Shown here: in pieces, positions 39,027-47,414 of the stretch
How positions within the stretch are numbered: the first letter of the stretch is position 1
Layout of the letters: every line of letters begins with the position of its first letter
From: Ruoffia halotolerans
GTDB lineage: Bacteria; Bacillota; Bacilli; Lactobacillales; Aerococcaceae
Assembly: GCF_014049385.1 (NCBI RefSeq)
Contig: NZ_JACAOA010000008.1
Coordinates: 27,319 to 91,318, forward strand
Direction of reading: 5' to 3'
Length of the DNA: 64,000 nt
Program-made: the position numbers and the translations under genes
Notes under the pieces: model-generated
The model's database searches: none
Told to the model about the DNA's origin: nothing
The model's input: only the letters and a program-made list of their open reading frames with translations

Positions 39027-41147
39027 ATGGCACGTTACAAAATAAAGCAAAAGAAAACACGTTCGCATATACCTGGACGATTGAATCTCTTGTTTTTTAT
39101 TTCGTTTTTGGTGTTTACTGTGTTATTTATTCGATTAGGATATATTCAATTATATAGTGGTGAACGTTACTCCAATATGGTAGAACGAACCGAATCAACG
39201 TTATCAACTGGTTCAGTACCCAGAGGGATGATGTACGATAGTAATGGGAATATTTTAGTGGGTAATAGACCAGAGCAAGCCATTCTTTATACACGTGATC
39301 GTGATTCAAGAGTGTCGGCTCAAGATATAGTAGATATTGCAACACAACTTGCTTCATTAATTGAAGTTCCAACGTCTAATTTAACTGAACGTGATTTAAA
39401 AGATTACTTCATTATTAAGAATGAAGACTTAGTTAATAGTCGTTTAACAGAAGAAGAATTATTACTACCTGGATCTGAGTTGTATAGTGTCCAATTGGAA
39501 TACGTTACGGATGAAGATATTCAATTTAGTAACGCAGAAATGAAGATTGCGGTATTATTTAAACAAATGAATAGTGCCTATGCATTATCAACTGTTACAG
39601 TTAAGAATCAAAATGTGACAGAAGAAGAGGTTGCACGTGTATCTGAACAATTAAGCCAATTGCCTGGTATTAGTATTGGGACAGATTGGCAACGTGTATA
39701 TCCAATGGGAGAAATGCTTAGATCGATCTTCGGTCAAGTTTCAACTGAACAGGGCGGTATACCAAGTGAATTAGCTCCAGAGTTACTTCGTCGTGGTTAT
39801 GCTATGAATGACCGTGTTGGAATGAGTTATCTTGAACAAGAATATGAGAATGCCCTAAAAGGTACAAAATCATTATTTAACTTTGTGACAGATTCTTCAG
39901 ATGATATCTTAGAAAATGATATGTTATATAAAGGAACTAAAGGGGATAATCTGGTTCTGACAATCAATTCTGAATTCCAAAGGAAACTAGATGAAATTGC
40001 TGAAAATTCATTGAGAACGATGGAACAACAAGGTCTGAATGACCGTGTGTACATCGTTGCATCAAATCCAAAAAACGGGGATATCTTAGGTATCTCGGGA
40101 AAACGATTTGAATACAATGAAGATACAGATTCTTATAATACGGACAAAATCGTTGATGACACACTTGGAGCGATTAATACTAGTTATGGTATGGGGTCAA
40201 GTATAAAACCTGCCATGGTAGCTACAGGTTACATGGAAAATGTTATCTCTTTAGATAATAATATCCTAGTGGATGAGCCGTTGAAATTCCAAGCCTCACA
40301 AGAAAAAACATCAGTATTTAACCGTACTGGCGAAATGCCAATTGATGATATTGAAGCTTTACAAAAATCATCGAATATTTATATGATTAAATTAGCGATG
40401 ATGATTGGTGGGCAGACGACTTATGAAGAAAATGACCGCTTATCTATTGATGATAATACAATCAATATCATACGTGATTATTTAGCTCAGTTTGGTTTAG
40501 GAACAACTACCGGAATTGACTTGCCTGTTGAATCAGCTGGATTTAGTCCAGAAAGTGATCAACTTGTAAGTGCACTTGATTTATCCTATGGACAATTTGA
40601 CCTGTATACACCTTTACAATTAGGACAATACGCAGCAACAATCGCTAATGGCGGTATACGTTATGCACCTAGACTAGTTAAAGAAATACGTGGAACGGAT
40701 GCGAATGGAGAATTAGGTTCTGTGAAATCATCGAATGAAACTGAAATCATGAATGTCATACCGATTGATGAAGCAGCGATGGAGCGAATTCATGAAGGGA
40801 TGAGACAAGTATCGCATACACTTGACGGCACTGCGCGTTATCTATTCATGAATTACCCAATTGAAGTTGGATCTAAGACAGGGACTACAGAGGCATTCTA
40901 TTCTGGCCCAATCCAATATGCACAAAATCAACCGGTAACTAACGCGACATATATTGGTTTTGCACCATTTGATGATCCAGAGATTGCTATTTCAGTAGTT
41001 ATTCCATATTTAGAAGAAGAGAACTGGGGACGTGAAAGTACTCGTGTTGCCCACCAAGTTATGAACGCTTATTTCAAAATGCAAGCTGAAACAAATGGGA
41101 CAATTGAAACATACTTAGATAGTTCAGCTGCTCAAGAAATTAACTAA
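39027..41147 (+). CDS. Class B penicillin-binding protein (transpeptidase)
   Basis: The 706-residue protein has a short basic cytoplasmic N-terminus, one membrane helix (about residues 20-40), a dimerisation domain beginning near SVPRGMMYDSNG, and a transpeptidase domain. The catalytic S-x-x-K is Ser391-S-I-Lys394, the S-x-N motif is SSN, and the K-T-G motif is in SKTGTTEAF. It lacks a transglycosylase domain, so it is class B, probably of the PBP2B/elongation or division type. I cannot say which from sequence alone. AGAGGGGAG precedes the ATG. Confidence 0.93.
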   Translation: MARYKIKQKKTRSHIPGRLNLLFFISFLVFTVLFIRLGYIQLYSGERYSNMVERTESTLSTGSVPRGMMYDSNGNILVGNRPEQAILYTRDRDSRVSAQDIVDIATQLASLIEVPTSNLTERDLKDYFIIKNEDLVNSRLTEEELLLPGSELYSVQLEYVTDEDIQFSNAEMKIAVLFKQMNSAYALSTVTVKNQNVTEEEVARVSEQLSQLPGISIGTDWQRVYPMGEMLRSIFGQVSTEQGGIPSELAPELLRRGYAMNDRVGMSYLEQEYENALKGTKSLFNFVTDSSDDILENDMLYKGTKGDNLVLTINSEFQRKLDEIAENSLRTMEQQGLNDRVYIVASNPKNGDILGISGKRFEYNEDTDSYNTDKIVDDTLGAINTSYGMGSSIKPAMVATGYMENVISLDNNILVDEPLKFQASQEKTSVFNRTGEMPIDDIEALQKSSNIYMIKLAMMIGGQTTYEENDRLSIDDNTINIIRDYLAQFGLGTTTGIDLPVESAGFSPESDQLVSALDLSYGQFDLYTPLQLGQYAATIANGGIRYAPRLVKEIRGTDANGELGSVKSSNETEIMNVIPIDEAAMERIHEGMRQVSHTLDGTARYLFMNYPIEVGSKTGTTEAFYSGPIQYAQNQPVTNATYIGFAPFDDPEIAISVVIPYLEEENWGRESTRVAHQVMNAYFKMQAETNGTIETYLDSSAAQEIN

Positions 41148-41154
41148 TAGAAAC

Positions 41155-41190
41155 ACACCCACTTTCTAAATGGAAGTGGGTGTTTCTTTG
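41155..41190 (+). terminator. Terminator after PBP gene
   Basis: ACACCCACTT (41155-41164) pairs with AAGTGGGTGT (41174-41183), followed by TTCTTT. Confidence 0.82.
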
Positions 41191-41198
41191 TACAAAAA

Positions 41199-41232
41199 AA
41201 GCTTTGTGGGTAAAATTTAATCCACAAAGCTA
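41199..41232 (-). terminator. Terminator of the 41244-42306 gene pair
   Basis: Read on the minus strand, AGCTTTGTGG and CCACAAAGCT (41231-41222 and 41209-41200) form a perfect 10-bp stem followed by a T run. Confidence 0.88.
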
Positions 41233-41243
41233 AATTCTTTATA

Positions 41244-41894
41244 TTAATAGTAGTAATATGCTCCGTCTGTAATTATTGAAGCGATATCGTGAATACTCAT
41301 ATCAGAATTCAATTCAAAATCTCCGGCTTGGATCACAGCATTTAAATCCCACTCATCTAATAAGCTTTGGAATTCGTCAGCTGAGTCAATAAATCCGTCT
41401 GATTCTAGTCGAGCAGCAATTTCACTAGATGCTTCGCCTGAAGCAATCGTGAAGCTGCCTTCTAAGTCTGGTTGAGCTTCGGTTACTTCACCTGTTTCTG
41501 AATCTGAATTATCAGCTTCAGTATCTGTGTCAGTACCAATGTCCGTTGTCTCTGTATCAGATTCATCGTTATTTGTTTCCGTGCCAGTATTATCAAGTTG
41601 AGCAACAAGTGATTCGTTAGCTTCTTTTAAGCTGCTTATCTGTTCTTGCGCAGATGATTCGTCTTGATTACCTCCAGAAGATAGTGATTCATTTAATGAA
41701 TCACGCTCTGCAACTAAAGAGCTAATTTGTTCTTCATATTGACTTATCTGCTCTTGATTGCCAGAGCCGAGTAGAGAATTTACTTGTAACCCTTCAACTG
41801 GCGCTTGACCTTGAACAAAAATGGCGAAAGCACCAGATAAAATGCCGGCAGAAAGAAATCCGATACCTAATGAACGTAATGTATTTTTTTTCAT
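41244..41894 (-). CDS. Membrane-anchored protein with MltG LysM-like domain, no lytic domain
   Basis: The 216-residue protein has an N-terminal membrane helix (about residues 6-27), a coiled-coil region with two SSL repeats, a low-complexity acidic Thr/Asp stretch (about 100-135), and a C-terminal domain. The C-terminal domain (SFTIASGEASSEIAARLESD through MSIHDIASIIT) resembles the LysM-like subdomain of MltG/YceG. The catalytic YceG domain is missing. The start is ATG 41894, eight bases after AAAGGA. It lies 13 bases after the gene at 41908-42306. A cell-wall-associated role is inferred; function unknown. Confidence 0.65.
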   Translation of the reverse strand: MKKNTLRSLGIGFLSAGILSGAFAIFVQGQAPVEGLQVNSLLGSGNQEQISQYEEQISSLVAERDSLNESLSSGGNQDESSAQEQISSLKEANESLVAQLDNTGTETNNDESDTETTDIGTDTDTEADNSDSETGEVTEAQPDLEGSFTIASGEASSEIAARLESDGFIDSADEFQSLLDEWDLNAVIQAGDFELNSDMSIHDIASIITDGAYYYY

Positions 41895-41907
41895 CGAATG
41901 TTCCTTT

Positions 41908-42306
41908 CTAACGATTTTCAATATAATCGTCAATAACTTTTTGAATCGTTACTGAGTTCAATTGAACTTCTTGACTGATTTCATGCATTGTATAACCTTG
42001 AGAGTAAAGACGGATAATCATTTCATGTTGATTATCTGAAACTTCTTCTACCCCTTGTGATTCTACAGGTTCGTCATCGTATACTTCATCAGTTGTACTG
42101 TATACAACTGTTTCGTTATATGGTGTGTTTTGAGTTTTTTCAAGTTCAGCCAATCGAGTTTTGATTGCGTATAACTCTTCTGATTGTTGAACTGAATATT
42201 CATTCATTTGCTCAGTAACATCTTGGTCATCTCCTGCGAAGAATGAAGCAATTAATAAGATAATTGCAATGACTAATAAGGCAATGACTAAAATCCAAAT
42301 GTCCAT
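41908..42306 (-). CDS. Membrane-anchored protein with C-terminal HTH-like motif
   Basis: This 132-residue protein has an N-terminal membrane helix (residues 3-24), a predicted coiled coil (VTEQMNEYSVQQSEELYAIK onward), an acidic linker, and a C-terminal segment of about 40 residues. That segment, including IRLYSQGYTMHEISQEVQLN, resembles a resolvase-type helix-turn-helix. The helix would face the cytoplasm. I recall similar uncharacterised Bacilli proteins but give no name. The start is ATG 42306 with AAAGAGGTG before it. It precedes the MltG-like gene by 13 bases and shares its terminator. Confidence 0.65.
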   Translation of the reverse strand: MDIWILVIALLVIAIILLIASFFAGDDQDVTEQMNEYSVQQSEELYAIKTRLAELEKTQNTPYNETVVYSTTDEVYDDEPVESQGVEEVSDNQHEMIIRLYSQGYTMHEISQEVQLNSVTIQKVIDDYIENR

Positions 42307-42468
42307 AAAGCACCTCTTTCCGTGAGTTTGTATTCTTACTTCATACAATTTTATCAAATCTGCAACAAGATTCAACTATAAGCATGTTACAGATTCGTAA
42401 TAATTTAAATTCATTTTACCAACATGTAAGGAAAAGAGCAAAATATAAAGAGTTTTTGAAAATAATAT

Positions 42469-42496
42469 TTGTTACTTGCGCAATTTGTGATATAAT
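42469..42496 (+). promoter_or_regulatory. rpmG promoter
   Basis: TTGTTA (42469-42474) and TATAAT (42491-42496) are 16 bases apart; TGA before the hexamer adds an extended -10. Confidence 0.75.
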
Positions 42497-42559
42497 ATTT
42501 TGGTATTGTATAGAGAATACATAAAAAATAAAAACTCAATCAAGTTTGGAGGGATAATA

Positions 42560-42712
42560 ATGCGCATTAATATTAATTTAGAATGTACTGAGTGTGGAGA
42601 ACGTAATTACTTAACAAATAAAAACCGTCGTAACAACCCTGATCGTTTAGAGAAAAATAAATATTGCCCTCGTGATCGCAAAGTTACACTTCACAGAGAA
42701 GTTAAAAAATAA
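42560..42712 (+). CDS. rpmG: 50S ribosomal protein L33
   Basis: L33 is a 50-residue protein of the large subunit. The family segments [12 protein letters not shown] and [15 protein letters not shown] are clear. Cys9, Cys12 and Cys36 are present, but the fourth position of the zinc ribbon is Asp39 rather than Cys. This makes it like the zinc-independent (C-minus) type. The start is ATG 42560, preceded by GGAGGG; the longer open frame from 42500 overlaps the promoter region and is rejected. Confidence 0.95.
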   Translation: MRININLECTECGERNYLTNKNRRNNPDRLEKNKYCPRDRKVTLHREVKK

Positions 42713-42728
42713 GTCTATATAACAAGAT

Positions 42729-42769
42729 ACAGAGATTCTTTGAGAAATCGAGGATCTCTGTATTTTTTT
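42729..42769 (+). terminator. Terminator after rpmG
   Basis: ACAGAGAT (42729-42736) pairs with ATCTCTGT (42754-42761), followed by ATTTTTTT. Confidence 0.88.
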
Positions 42770-42879
42770 GCTTGTATTTTAATCCATTAAAAACAACATG
42801 TAATTTACTGAATTACTATGGTCTACTAGGGGTAAACTATGGTAGAATACATGAGTGCATAGGAGGAGAGCGGATACAA

Positions 42880-43470
42880 ATGAGAGATAATATAAGCGAA
42901 AAAGTAAAAATTCGGCGTTCAACGCTCACTTCTCTGAAGGCTATGGATGCGAATCATCGCAAGAAGCTAGAAGCCAATTTATGCGAGCAATTAATCAATT
43001 ATATAAATGCTAATCATTTTCAATCGATTGGTTTTTATTACGGTTTTCATCCTGAAATAAACACGCCATTAATTATGGAAGAGATATTTAAATTAACAAA
43101 TAGTTCATTATATTTGCCTAGAATAGAAGCTAATTATCAATTAAGCTTTCGTCAATATCAAGACGAAACTCAATTAGAAACGGTTCAAAGAAAAATCAGA
43201 CAACCGAAAAGTGACGCAAAAAGCATTAATATAGAAGAGATTGATTTATTAATCGTCCCAGGCGTTTCATATCAAGAGAATGGCTATCGGATTGGTTTTG
43301 GAGGGGGCTATTATGATAGAGCCCTTGCAGGTGTTAATATCGAAACCGTGTCACTCATCTTTAATGAACAACTTTATCCTAATGGGTCATGGAAGGTTGA
43401 GGCGCACGATATTCCGATTAAAAAGCTGATTATTCCAGAAAAAGGAGAATTTGATGAGCAATCAATTTAA
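42880..43470 (+). CDS. yqgN: 5-formyltetrahydrofolate cyclo-ligase
   Basis: The enzyme converts 5-formyl-THF to 5,10-methenyl-THF with ATP. The active-site block VPGVSYQENGYRIGFGGGYY is complete (written once here; about residues 126-145), followed by DRAL. Length is 196 residues. The start is ATG 42880 with AGGAGGAG eleven bases upstream. The longer frame from 42772 runs through the rpmG terminator region and is rejected. Its end overlaps the rhomboid gene by 17 bases. Confidence 0.92.
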   Translation: MRDNISEKVKIRRSTLTSLKAMDANHRKKLEANLCEQLINYINANHFQSIGFYYGFHPEINTPLIMEEIFKLTNSSLYLPRIEANYQLSFRQYQDETQLETVQRKIRQPKSDAKSINIEEIDLLIVPGVSYQENGYRIGFGGGYYDRALAGVNIETVSLIFNEQLYPNGSWKVEAHDIPIKKLIIPEKGEFDEQSI

Positions 43471-44149
43471 AGTGTATAATCAAAAGCAATATAGACCATT
43501 CATGACATATACCTTTTTAGGTATAAATGTCGCTGTCTATGTATTTATGCTTTTAAAGTATAATACAACAACGGATATTATGGCATTACTTGAGATGGGG
43601 GCCAACTTTTCACCTGCGGTGATCATCTTTAATGAATGGTGGCGACTAGTAACTGCGGCCTTCATCCATATCGGTTTTTCACATATTTTAATGAATGGAA
43701 TTTCATTGTATTTTTTAGGTATGGATTTAGAAAAGATACACGGTCATGGTAAATTTGCGTTAATTTACTTAATTTCGGCGATTGGGGGAAACTTATTTTC
43801 CTTTGCATTTAACGTGAATGTTTCTGCGGGGGCATCCACGGCAATATTTGGGATGTTTGCCAGTTATTTAGTGTTAGCTTATTTAAACCCTGATTCACCC
43901 ATATTTAAACAAAGGGCGAGAACATTCACAGTTTTACTATTATTGAATTTCTTGAATGGTTTATTTACATCAGGAATTGATAATTGGGGTCATCTTGGTG
44001 GGGCGATATTTGGTGCTTTAATAACGTTTGCGGTTGGTTTTGGATCCAAGCGAACATTAATAAAGACAAAGCGACTACTAGCTATTTTAGTTATGCTCGT
44101 GATCGCACTAATATTAGTATTTATCGGTCGTAATCAGGTTTTAAGTTAA
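43454..44149 (+). CDS. Rhomboid family intramembrane serine protease
   Basis: The 231-residue protein has six or seven membrane helices. The catalytic serine lies in GASTAIFGMFASY (G-x-S motif, with Thr in place of the usual Gly after Ser), the histidine in NWGHLGGAIFG, and the oxyanion Asn in HILMNGISLY. It cleaves membrane proteins within or near the bilayer; its substrates are unknown. The start is ATG 43454, six bases after AAAGGAG, inside the end of yqgN. The rhomboid-after-yqgN order matches Bacillus yqgP. Confidence 0.92.
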   Translation: MSNQFKVYNQKQYRPFMTYTFLGINVAVYVFMLLKYNTTTDIMALLEMGANFSPAVIIFNEWWRLVTAAFIHIGFSHILMNGISLYFLGMDLEKIHGHGKFALIYLISAIGGNLFSFAFNVNVSAGASTAIFGMFASYLVLAYLNPDSPIFKQRARTFTVLLLLNFLNGLFTSGIDNWGHLGGAIFGALITFAVGFGSKRTLIKTKRLLAILVMLVIALILVFIGRNQVLS

Positions 44150-44197
44150 TATTTTAAATAAATGATAATAAATGAAAATAGAGGAGTCAGGTAGGAA

Positions 44198-44593
44198 ATG
44201 AATATTTTATTATTTCTTTTAGCGTTAATCGCTATTGGTTTAGTTGCTTATGGGATTTATTTGTTAGTATTATGGGTGATGCGTAAACAATCCGCAGAAA
44301 TGGCTGAAAGTCATGAAATTAGAGAAAACATCCGTAAAGTTCAAATTATTGATGTTAGAGAAACACCAGAATTTAATGCTAAACATATCTTAGGAGCAAG
44401 AAGTATACCGATGTCACAGTTTAAGCAAAGATTTAGAGAAATCCGTAAGGACAAACCTGTGTATTTATATGATGATGCATTGAATTATGCTTCAAGAGCA
44501 GCCAATATCTTAAAAAAAGAAGGCTATGATAAGATTTATATCTTAAAAGGTGGCTTTTCTAGTTGGACAGGGAAAGTTAAATCAGAATTATAA
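44198..44593 (+). CDS. Membrane-anchored rhodanese-like protein lacking catalytic Cys
   Basis: The 131-residue protein has an N-terminal membrane helix (residues 3-28) and a rhodanese fold with IIDVRETPEFNAKHILGARS and LKGGFSSWTGKV. The active-site loop, which normally begins with Cys, reads LYDDALNYASRAA, so sulfurtransferase activity is not expected. Such inactive rhodaneses may act as binding or regulatory domains. It follows the rhomboid gene by 48 bases with AGAGGAG upstream, so a partnership with the protease is possible but unproven. Confidence 0.88.
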   Translation: MNILLFLLALIAIGLVAYGIYLLVLWVMRKQSAEMAESHEIRENIRKVQIIDVRETPEFNAKHILGARSIPMSQFKQRFREIRKDKPVYLYDDALNYASRAANILKKEGYDKIYILKGGFSSWTGKVKSEL

Positions 44594-44603
44594 TAGGTTT
44601 AAT

Positions 44604-44650
44604 AACAAAAGACACGCGACATCCGAAAAGATGTGACGTGTCTTTTGTTT
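44604..44650. terminator. Terminator after rhodanese-like gene
   Basis: AACAAAAGACACG (44604-44616) pairs perfectly with CGTGTCTTTTGTT (44637-44649), and an inner CATC/GATG stem extends the hairpin. It sits at the 3' end of the convergent DUF4044 gene too. Confidence 0.88.
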
Positions 44651-44817
44651 TAGTTAAATGTAGATAAGCTAACCATTAAACTTATAACAACTGAAGCTAG
44701 CATAATTAATACCATTGCAATTGCGACAAATTTAACAATACGATCCATCTTTGACTTTTTACCTTTATTCGATTGAGCTGCAAGTTTATTCCAATTTCTT
44801 TTTTTCGATTTAGCCAT
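44650..44817 (-). CDS. Small DUF4044-like membrane protein
   Basis: A 55-residue frame on the minus strand runs from ATG 44817 to TAA at 44650. It has a basic, hydrophilic N-terminus (MAKSKKRNWNKLAAQSNKGK) and one membrane helix (about residues 28-50). Size, charge and topology fit the DUF4044 family of Lactobacillales small membrane proteins, whose function is unknown. GAGGG lies about eleven bases before the ATG. A longer frame in another register (starting about 44894) is a shadow. Convergent with the rhodanese-like gene. Confidence 0.65.
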   Translation of the reverse strand: MAKSKKRNWNKLAAQSNKGKKSKMDRIVKFVAIAMVLIMLASVVISLMVSLSTFN

Positions 44818-44964
44818 GTTTGCATATCCCTCACTTTTGTAGCCATTATTATAATTGTAAATATAAAAAACGTCAAATCAATCGTACAGAACAATTATGA
44901 ATAGACTATAAATAAGTATTGAATAATATATTTCTCATCAAATATTTAAATATAGATGTAAACC

Positions 44965-44993
44965 TTTAATATTCTAATGATATTTGCTAAAAT
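44965..44993 (+). promoter_or_regulatory. Likely gnd promoter
   Basis: TTTAAT (44965-44970) and TAAAAT (44988-44993) are 17 bases apart, and TGC before the hexamer gives an extended -10. It lies 30 bases before the gnd start. Confidence 0.5.
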
Positions 44994-45023
44994 AGTAAAG
45001 GAATCATAAGGAGGCAAATAAAC

Positions 45024-46466
45024 ATGACAAAACAACAAATAGGTGTAGTGGGTATGGCCGTAATGGGTCGTAATATCGCATTAAATATTGAAAGCCGGGG
45101 CTACTCTGTATCACTTTATAACCGTACAGATTGGAAAACAACAGAGGTTGTTGACGAAAATTCAGATAAGAATTTAGTGGCAACATATGACATTGAAGAA
45201 TTCGTTAATTCATTAGAAAAACCACGTAAAATTTTATTAATGGTTCAAGCTGGTAAAGGTACAGACGCAACGATTGAAAATTTATTACCTCATTTAGATA
45301 AAGACGATATTTTAATTGATGGTGGGAATACGTTCTATAAGGATACAATTCGTCGTAATGAATATTTAGCAGATTCAGGCATTAACTTTATTGGTGCAGG
45401 AATTTCTGGTGGTGAAGAAGGGGCACGTTTTGGACCGTCAATCATGCCAGGTGGCCAAGAAGAAGCTTATGCTTTAGTCAAAGATATCTTAGAAGCAATC
45501 TCAGCTAAAGCTGAAGATGGACAACCATGTGTAACATACATTGGTGCTGATGGTGCAGGACACTATGTGAAGATGGTTCATAATGGAATTGAATATGGAG
45601 ATATGCAATTAATTGCTGAATCATATGACATTATGCACCGCGGTCTAGGTATGACTGCTCAAGAAATTGGTGATATCTTTACTGAATGGAATAATGGCGA
45701 GTTAGATAGTTTCTTAATGGAAATTACATCACATATTCTAAAAACTACGGATCCAGAAACTGGTAAAGCTATGGTCGAAGTGATTATGGACCGTGCAGGA
45801 AACAAAGGGACAGGTAAATGGACTTCACAAAGTGCACTAGACTTAGGTGAGCCATTATCATTAATTACTGAATCTGTATTTGCTCGTTTCATCTCTGCTC
45901 AAAAAGAGGAACGTGTCAAAGCAAGTAAGATTATTCCAGCGATTGAAGCAGAAATGGAAGTAACCGAAGATGAGAAGAAAGACTTTATCGAATCGATTCG
46001 TAAAGCACTATACTTCAGTAAAATCATGAGTTATGCTCAAGGATTTGCTCAATTACGTGCAGCAAGTGAAGAAAATGAATGGAACTTACCATACGGTGAA
46101 ATCGCTAAGATCTGGCGTGAAGGATGTATTATCCGTGCTAAATTCTTACAAAACATTACTGATGCGTACGAAAAAAATGCAGACTTACAAAACTTAATGT
46201 TAGATGATTACTTCTTAAACATTGTAACGAAAAATAACAGTGCCGTAAGAGGGGTAGTTTCTAAAGCAATTGCAGCAGGAATTCCAGTACCAACATTCTC
46301 AGCAGCTATTGCATATTACGATTCATATCGTTCAGAAGTTTTACCTGCGAATATTATTCAAGCACAACGTGACTTCTTCGGTGCGCACACATATAACCGT
46401 GTGGACAAAGAAGGAACATTCCACTTCTTATGGAACGAAGGTAAAGAAGTAGAAATCGATTGGTAA
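45024..46466 (+). CDS. gnd: 6-phosphogluconate dehydrogenase, decarboxylating
   Basis: Gnd oxidises 6-phosphogluconate to ribulose-5-phosphate with NADP. The N-terminal dinucleotide fold starts [15 protein letters not shown], and the substrate site carries [18 protein letters not shown] (about residues 128-145) and the catalytic [14 protein letters not shown]. Length is 480 residues, standard for the long form. A GGAGGC lies before the ATG. It completes the oxidative pentose branch with zwf. Confidence 0.97.
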   Translation: MTKQQIGVVGMAVMGRNIALNIESRGYSVSLYNRTDWKTTEVVDENSDKNLVATYDIEEFVNSLEKPRKILLMVQAGKGTDATIENLLPHLDKDDILIDGGNTFYKDTIRRNEYLADSGINFIGAGISGGEEGARFGPSIMPGGQEEAYALVKDILEAISAKAEDGQPCVTYIGADGAGHYVKMVHNGIEYGDMQLIAESYDIMHRGLGMTAQEIGDIFTEWNNGELDSFLMEITSHILKTTDPETGKAMVEVIMDRAGNKGTGKWTSQSALDLGEPLSLITESVFARFISAQKEERVKASKIIPAIEAEMEVTEDEKKDFIESIRKALYFSKIMSYAQGFAQLRAASEENEWNLPYGEIAKIWREGCIIRAKFLQNITDAYEKNADLQNLMLDDYFLNIVTKNNSAVRGVVSKAIAAGIPVPTFSAAIAYYDSYRSEVLPANIIQAQRDFFGAHTYNRVDKEGTFHFLWNEGKEVEIDW

Positions 46467-46498
46467 TATTTTTCATTACAAATTAATATAACGTGAGA

Positions 46499-46535
46499 TT
46501 TCGACTGTAAACATTAGCTTTACGGTCGATTTTTC
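46499..46535 (+). terminator. Terminator after gnd
   Basis: TCGACTGTAAA (46501-46511) pairs with TTTACGGTCGA (46519-46529) with one G-U pair, followed by a T run. Confidence 0.8.
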
Positions 46536-46607
46536 TTCTAAAGTATGAAATATAACATTTCAATTCAACTCAGGGCATATTAATAATACTAAAAAAAATT
46601 GAGAAAA

Positions 46608-46628
46608 TATTCTAATTATATTAGAATA
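46608..46628. promoter_or_regulatory. 21-bp palindrome upstream of csrR
   Basis: TATTCTAAT (46608-46616) and ATTAGAATA (46620-46628) are perfect inverted repeats around a 3-base centre, about 85 bases before the csrR start. A dimeric regulator site is inferred. Confidence 0.5.
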
Positions 46629-46711
46629 AATCACTTAATTAGTAGCAATATGCGATAATATTGTGTAGAATTGATAAGGAAGATATTAGAATATGTTAAG
46701 GAGGATAATGA

Positions 46712-47413
46712 ATGAGTGAAGAAAATAAACAACGTGTACTAATTATTGAAGACGAAAAAAACTTAGCTCGCTTCGTTGACTTAGAATTAAAACACGAAGG
46801 CTATGAAACTGAGATTAGATATGATGGTCGTAGTGGACTAGATGCTGCATTAAATGAGGATTGGGATGTCATCCTATTAGATTTAATGTTACCAGAATTA
46901 AACGGTCTAGAAGTTTGCCGTCGTATTCGTCCGGTTAAAGATACACCAATCATTATTATGACAGCAAGAGATTCGGTTATTGACCGTGTTTCTGGTTTAG
47001 ACCAAGGGGCAGATGATTATATTGTTAAGCCTTTTGCAATTGAAGAATTATTAGCACGTTTACGTGCATTATTCCGTCGTTTAGATCATGAAGATGAGCA
47101 ACGTGCACAACAACAACCAACGGTTAAATATCGTGATTTAACGGTAGAGAAGGCCAACCGTATTGTTAAACGTGGTGAAGAAGTCATTGATTTAACTAAA
47201 CGTGAATATGAATTGTTATTATACTTAATGGAAAACATTAATATGGTAATGTCTCGTGACGTACTTTTAGATAAAGTATGGGGTTATAAATCCGAAGTTG
47301 AGACAAATGTTGTTGACGTATATATTCGTTATTTACGTAATAAAATTGACGTTCCTGGGCAAGATAGTTATATTCAAACTGTTCGTGGAACAGGATATGT
47401 CATGAGAAACTAA
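46712..47413 (+). CDS. csrR: OmpR-family response regulator (CsrR/CovR/ArlR type)
   Basis: The 233-residue regulator has a receiver domain with Asp57 as phosphoacceptor (VILLDLMLPE), conserved Glu-Asp near the N-terminus (IIEDEKN) and Lys in VKPFAIEE. It ends in a winged-helix effector domain (LTKREYELL, VDVYIRYLRNKI, TVRGTGYVM). The sequence closely resembles streptococcal CovR, a global repressor of surface and virulence genes. The regulon here is unknown. AAGGAGG precedes the ATG. The kinase follows one base after the stop. Confidence 0.88.
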   Translation: MSEENKQRVLIIEDEKNLARFVDLELKHEGYETEIRYDGRSGLDAALNEDWDVILLDLMLPELNGLEVCRRIRPVKDTPIIIMTARDSVIDRVSGLDQGADDYIVKPFAIEELLARLRALFRRLDHEDEQRAQQQPTVKYRDLTVEKANRIVKRGEEVIDLTKREYELLLYLMENINMVMSRDVLLDKVWGYKSEVETNVVDVYIRYLRNKIDVPGQDSYIQTVRGTGYVMRN

Positions 47414-47414
47414 G

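Noticed and set aside
42772..42879. Longer N-terminus for 5-FTHF cyclo-ligase from 42772
   Set aside because: It starts immediately after the rpmG terminator without a ribosome-binding site, and the residues do not resemble the family; AGGAGGAG supports 42880.
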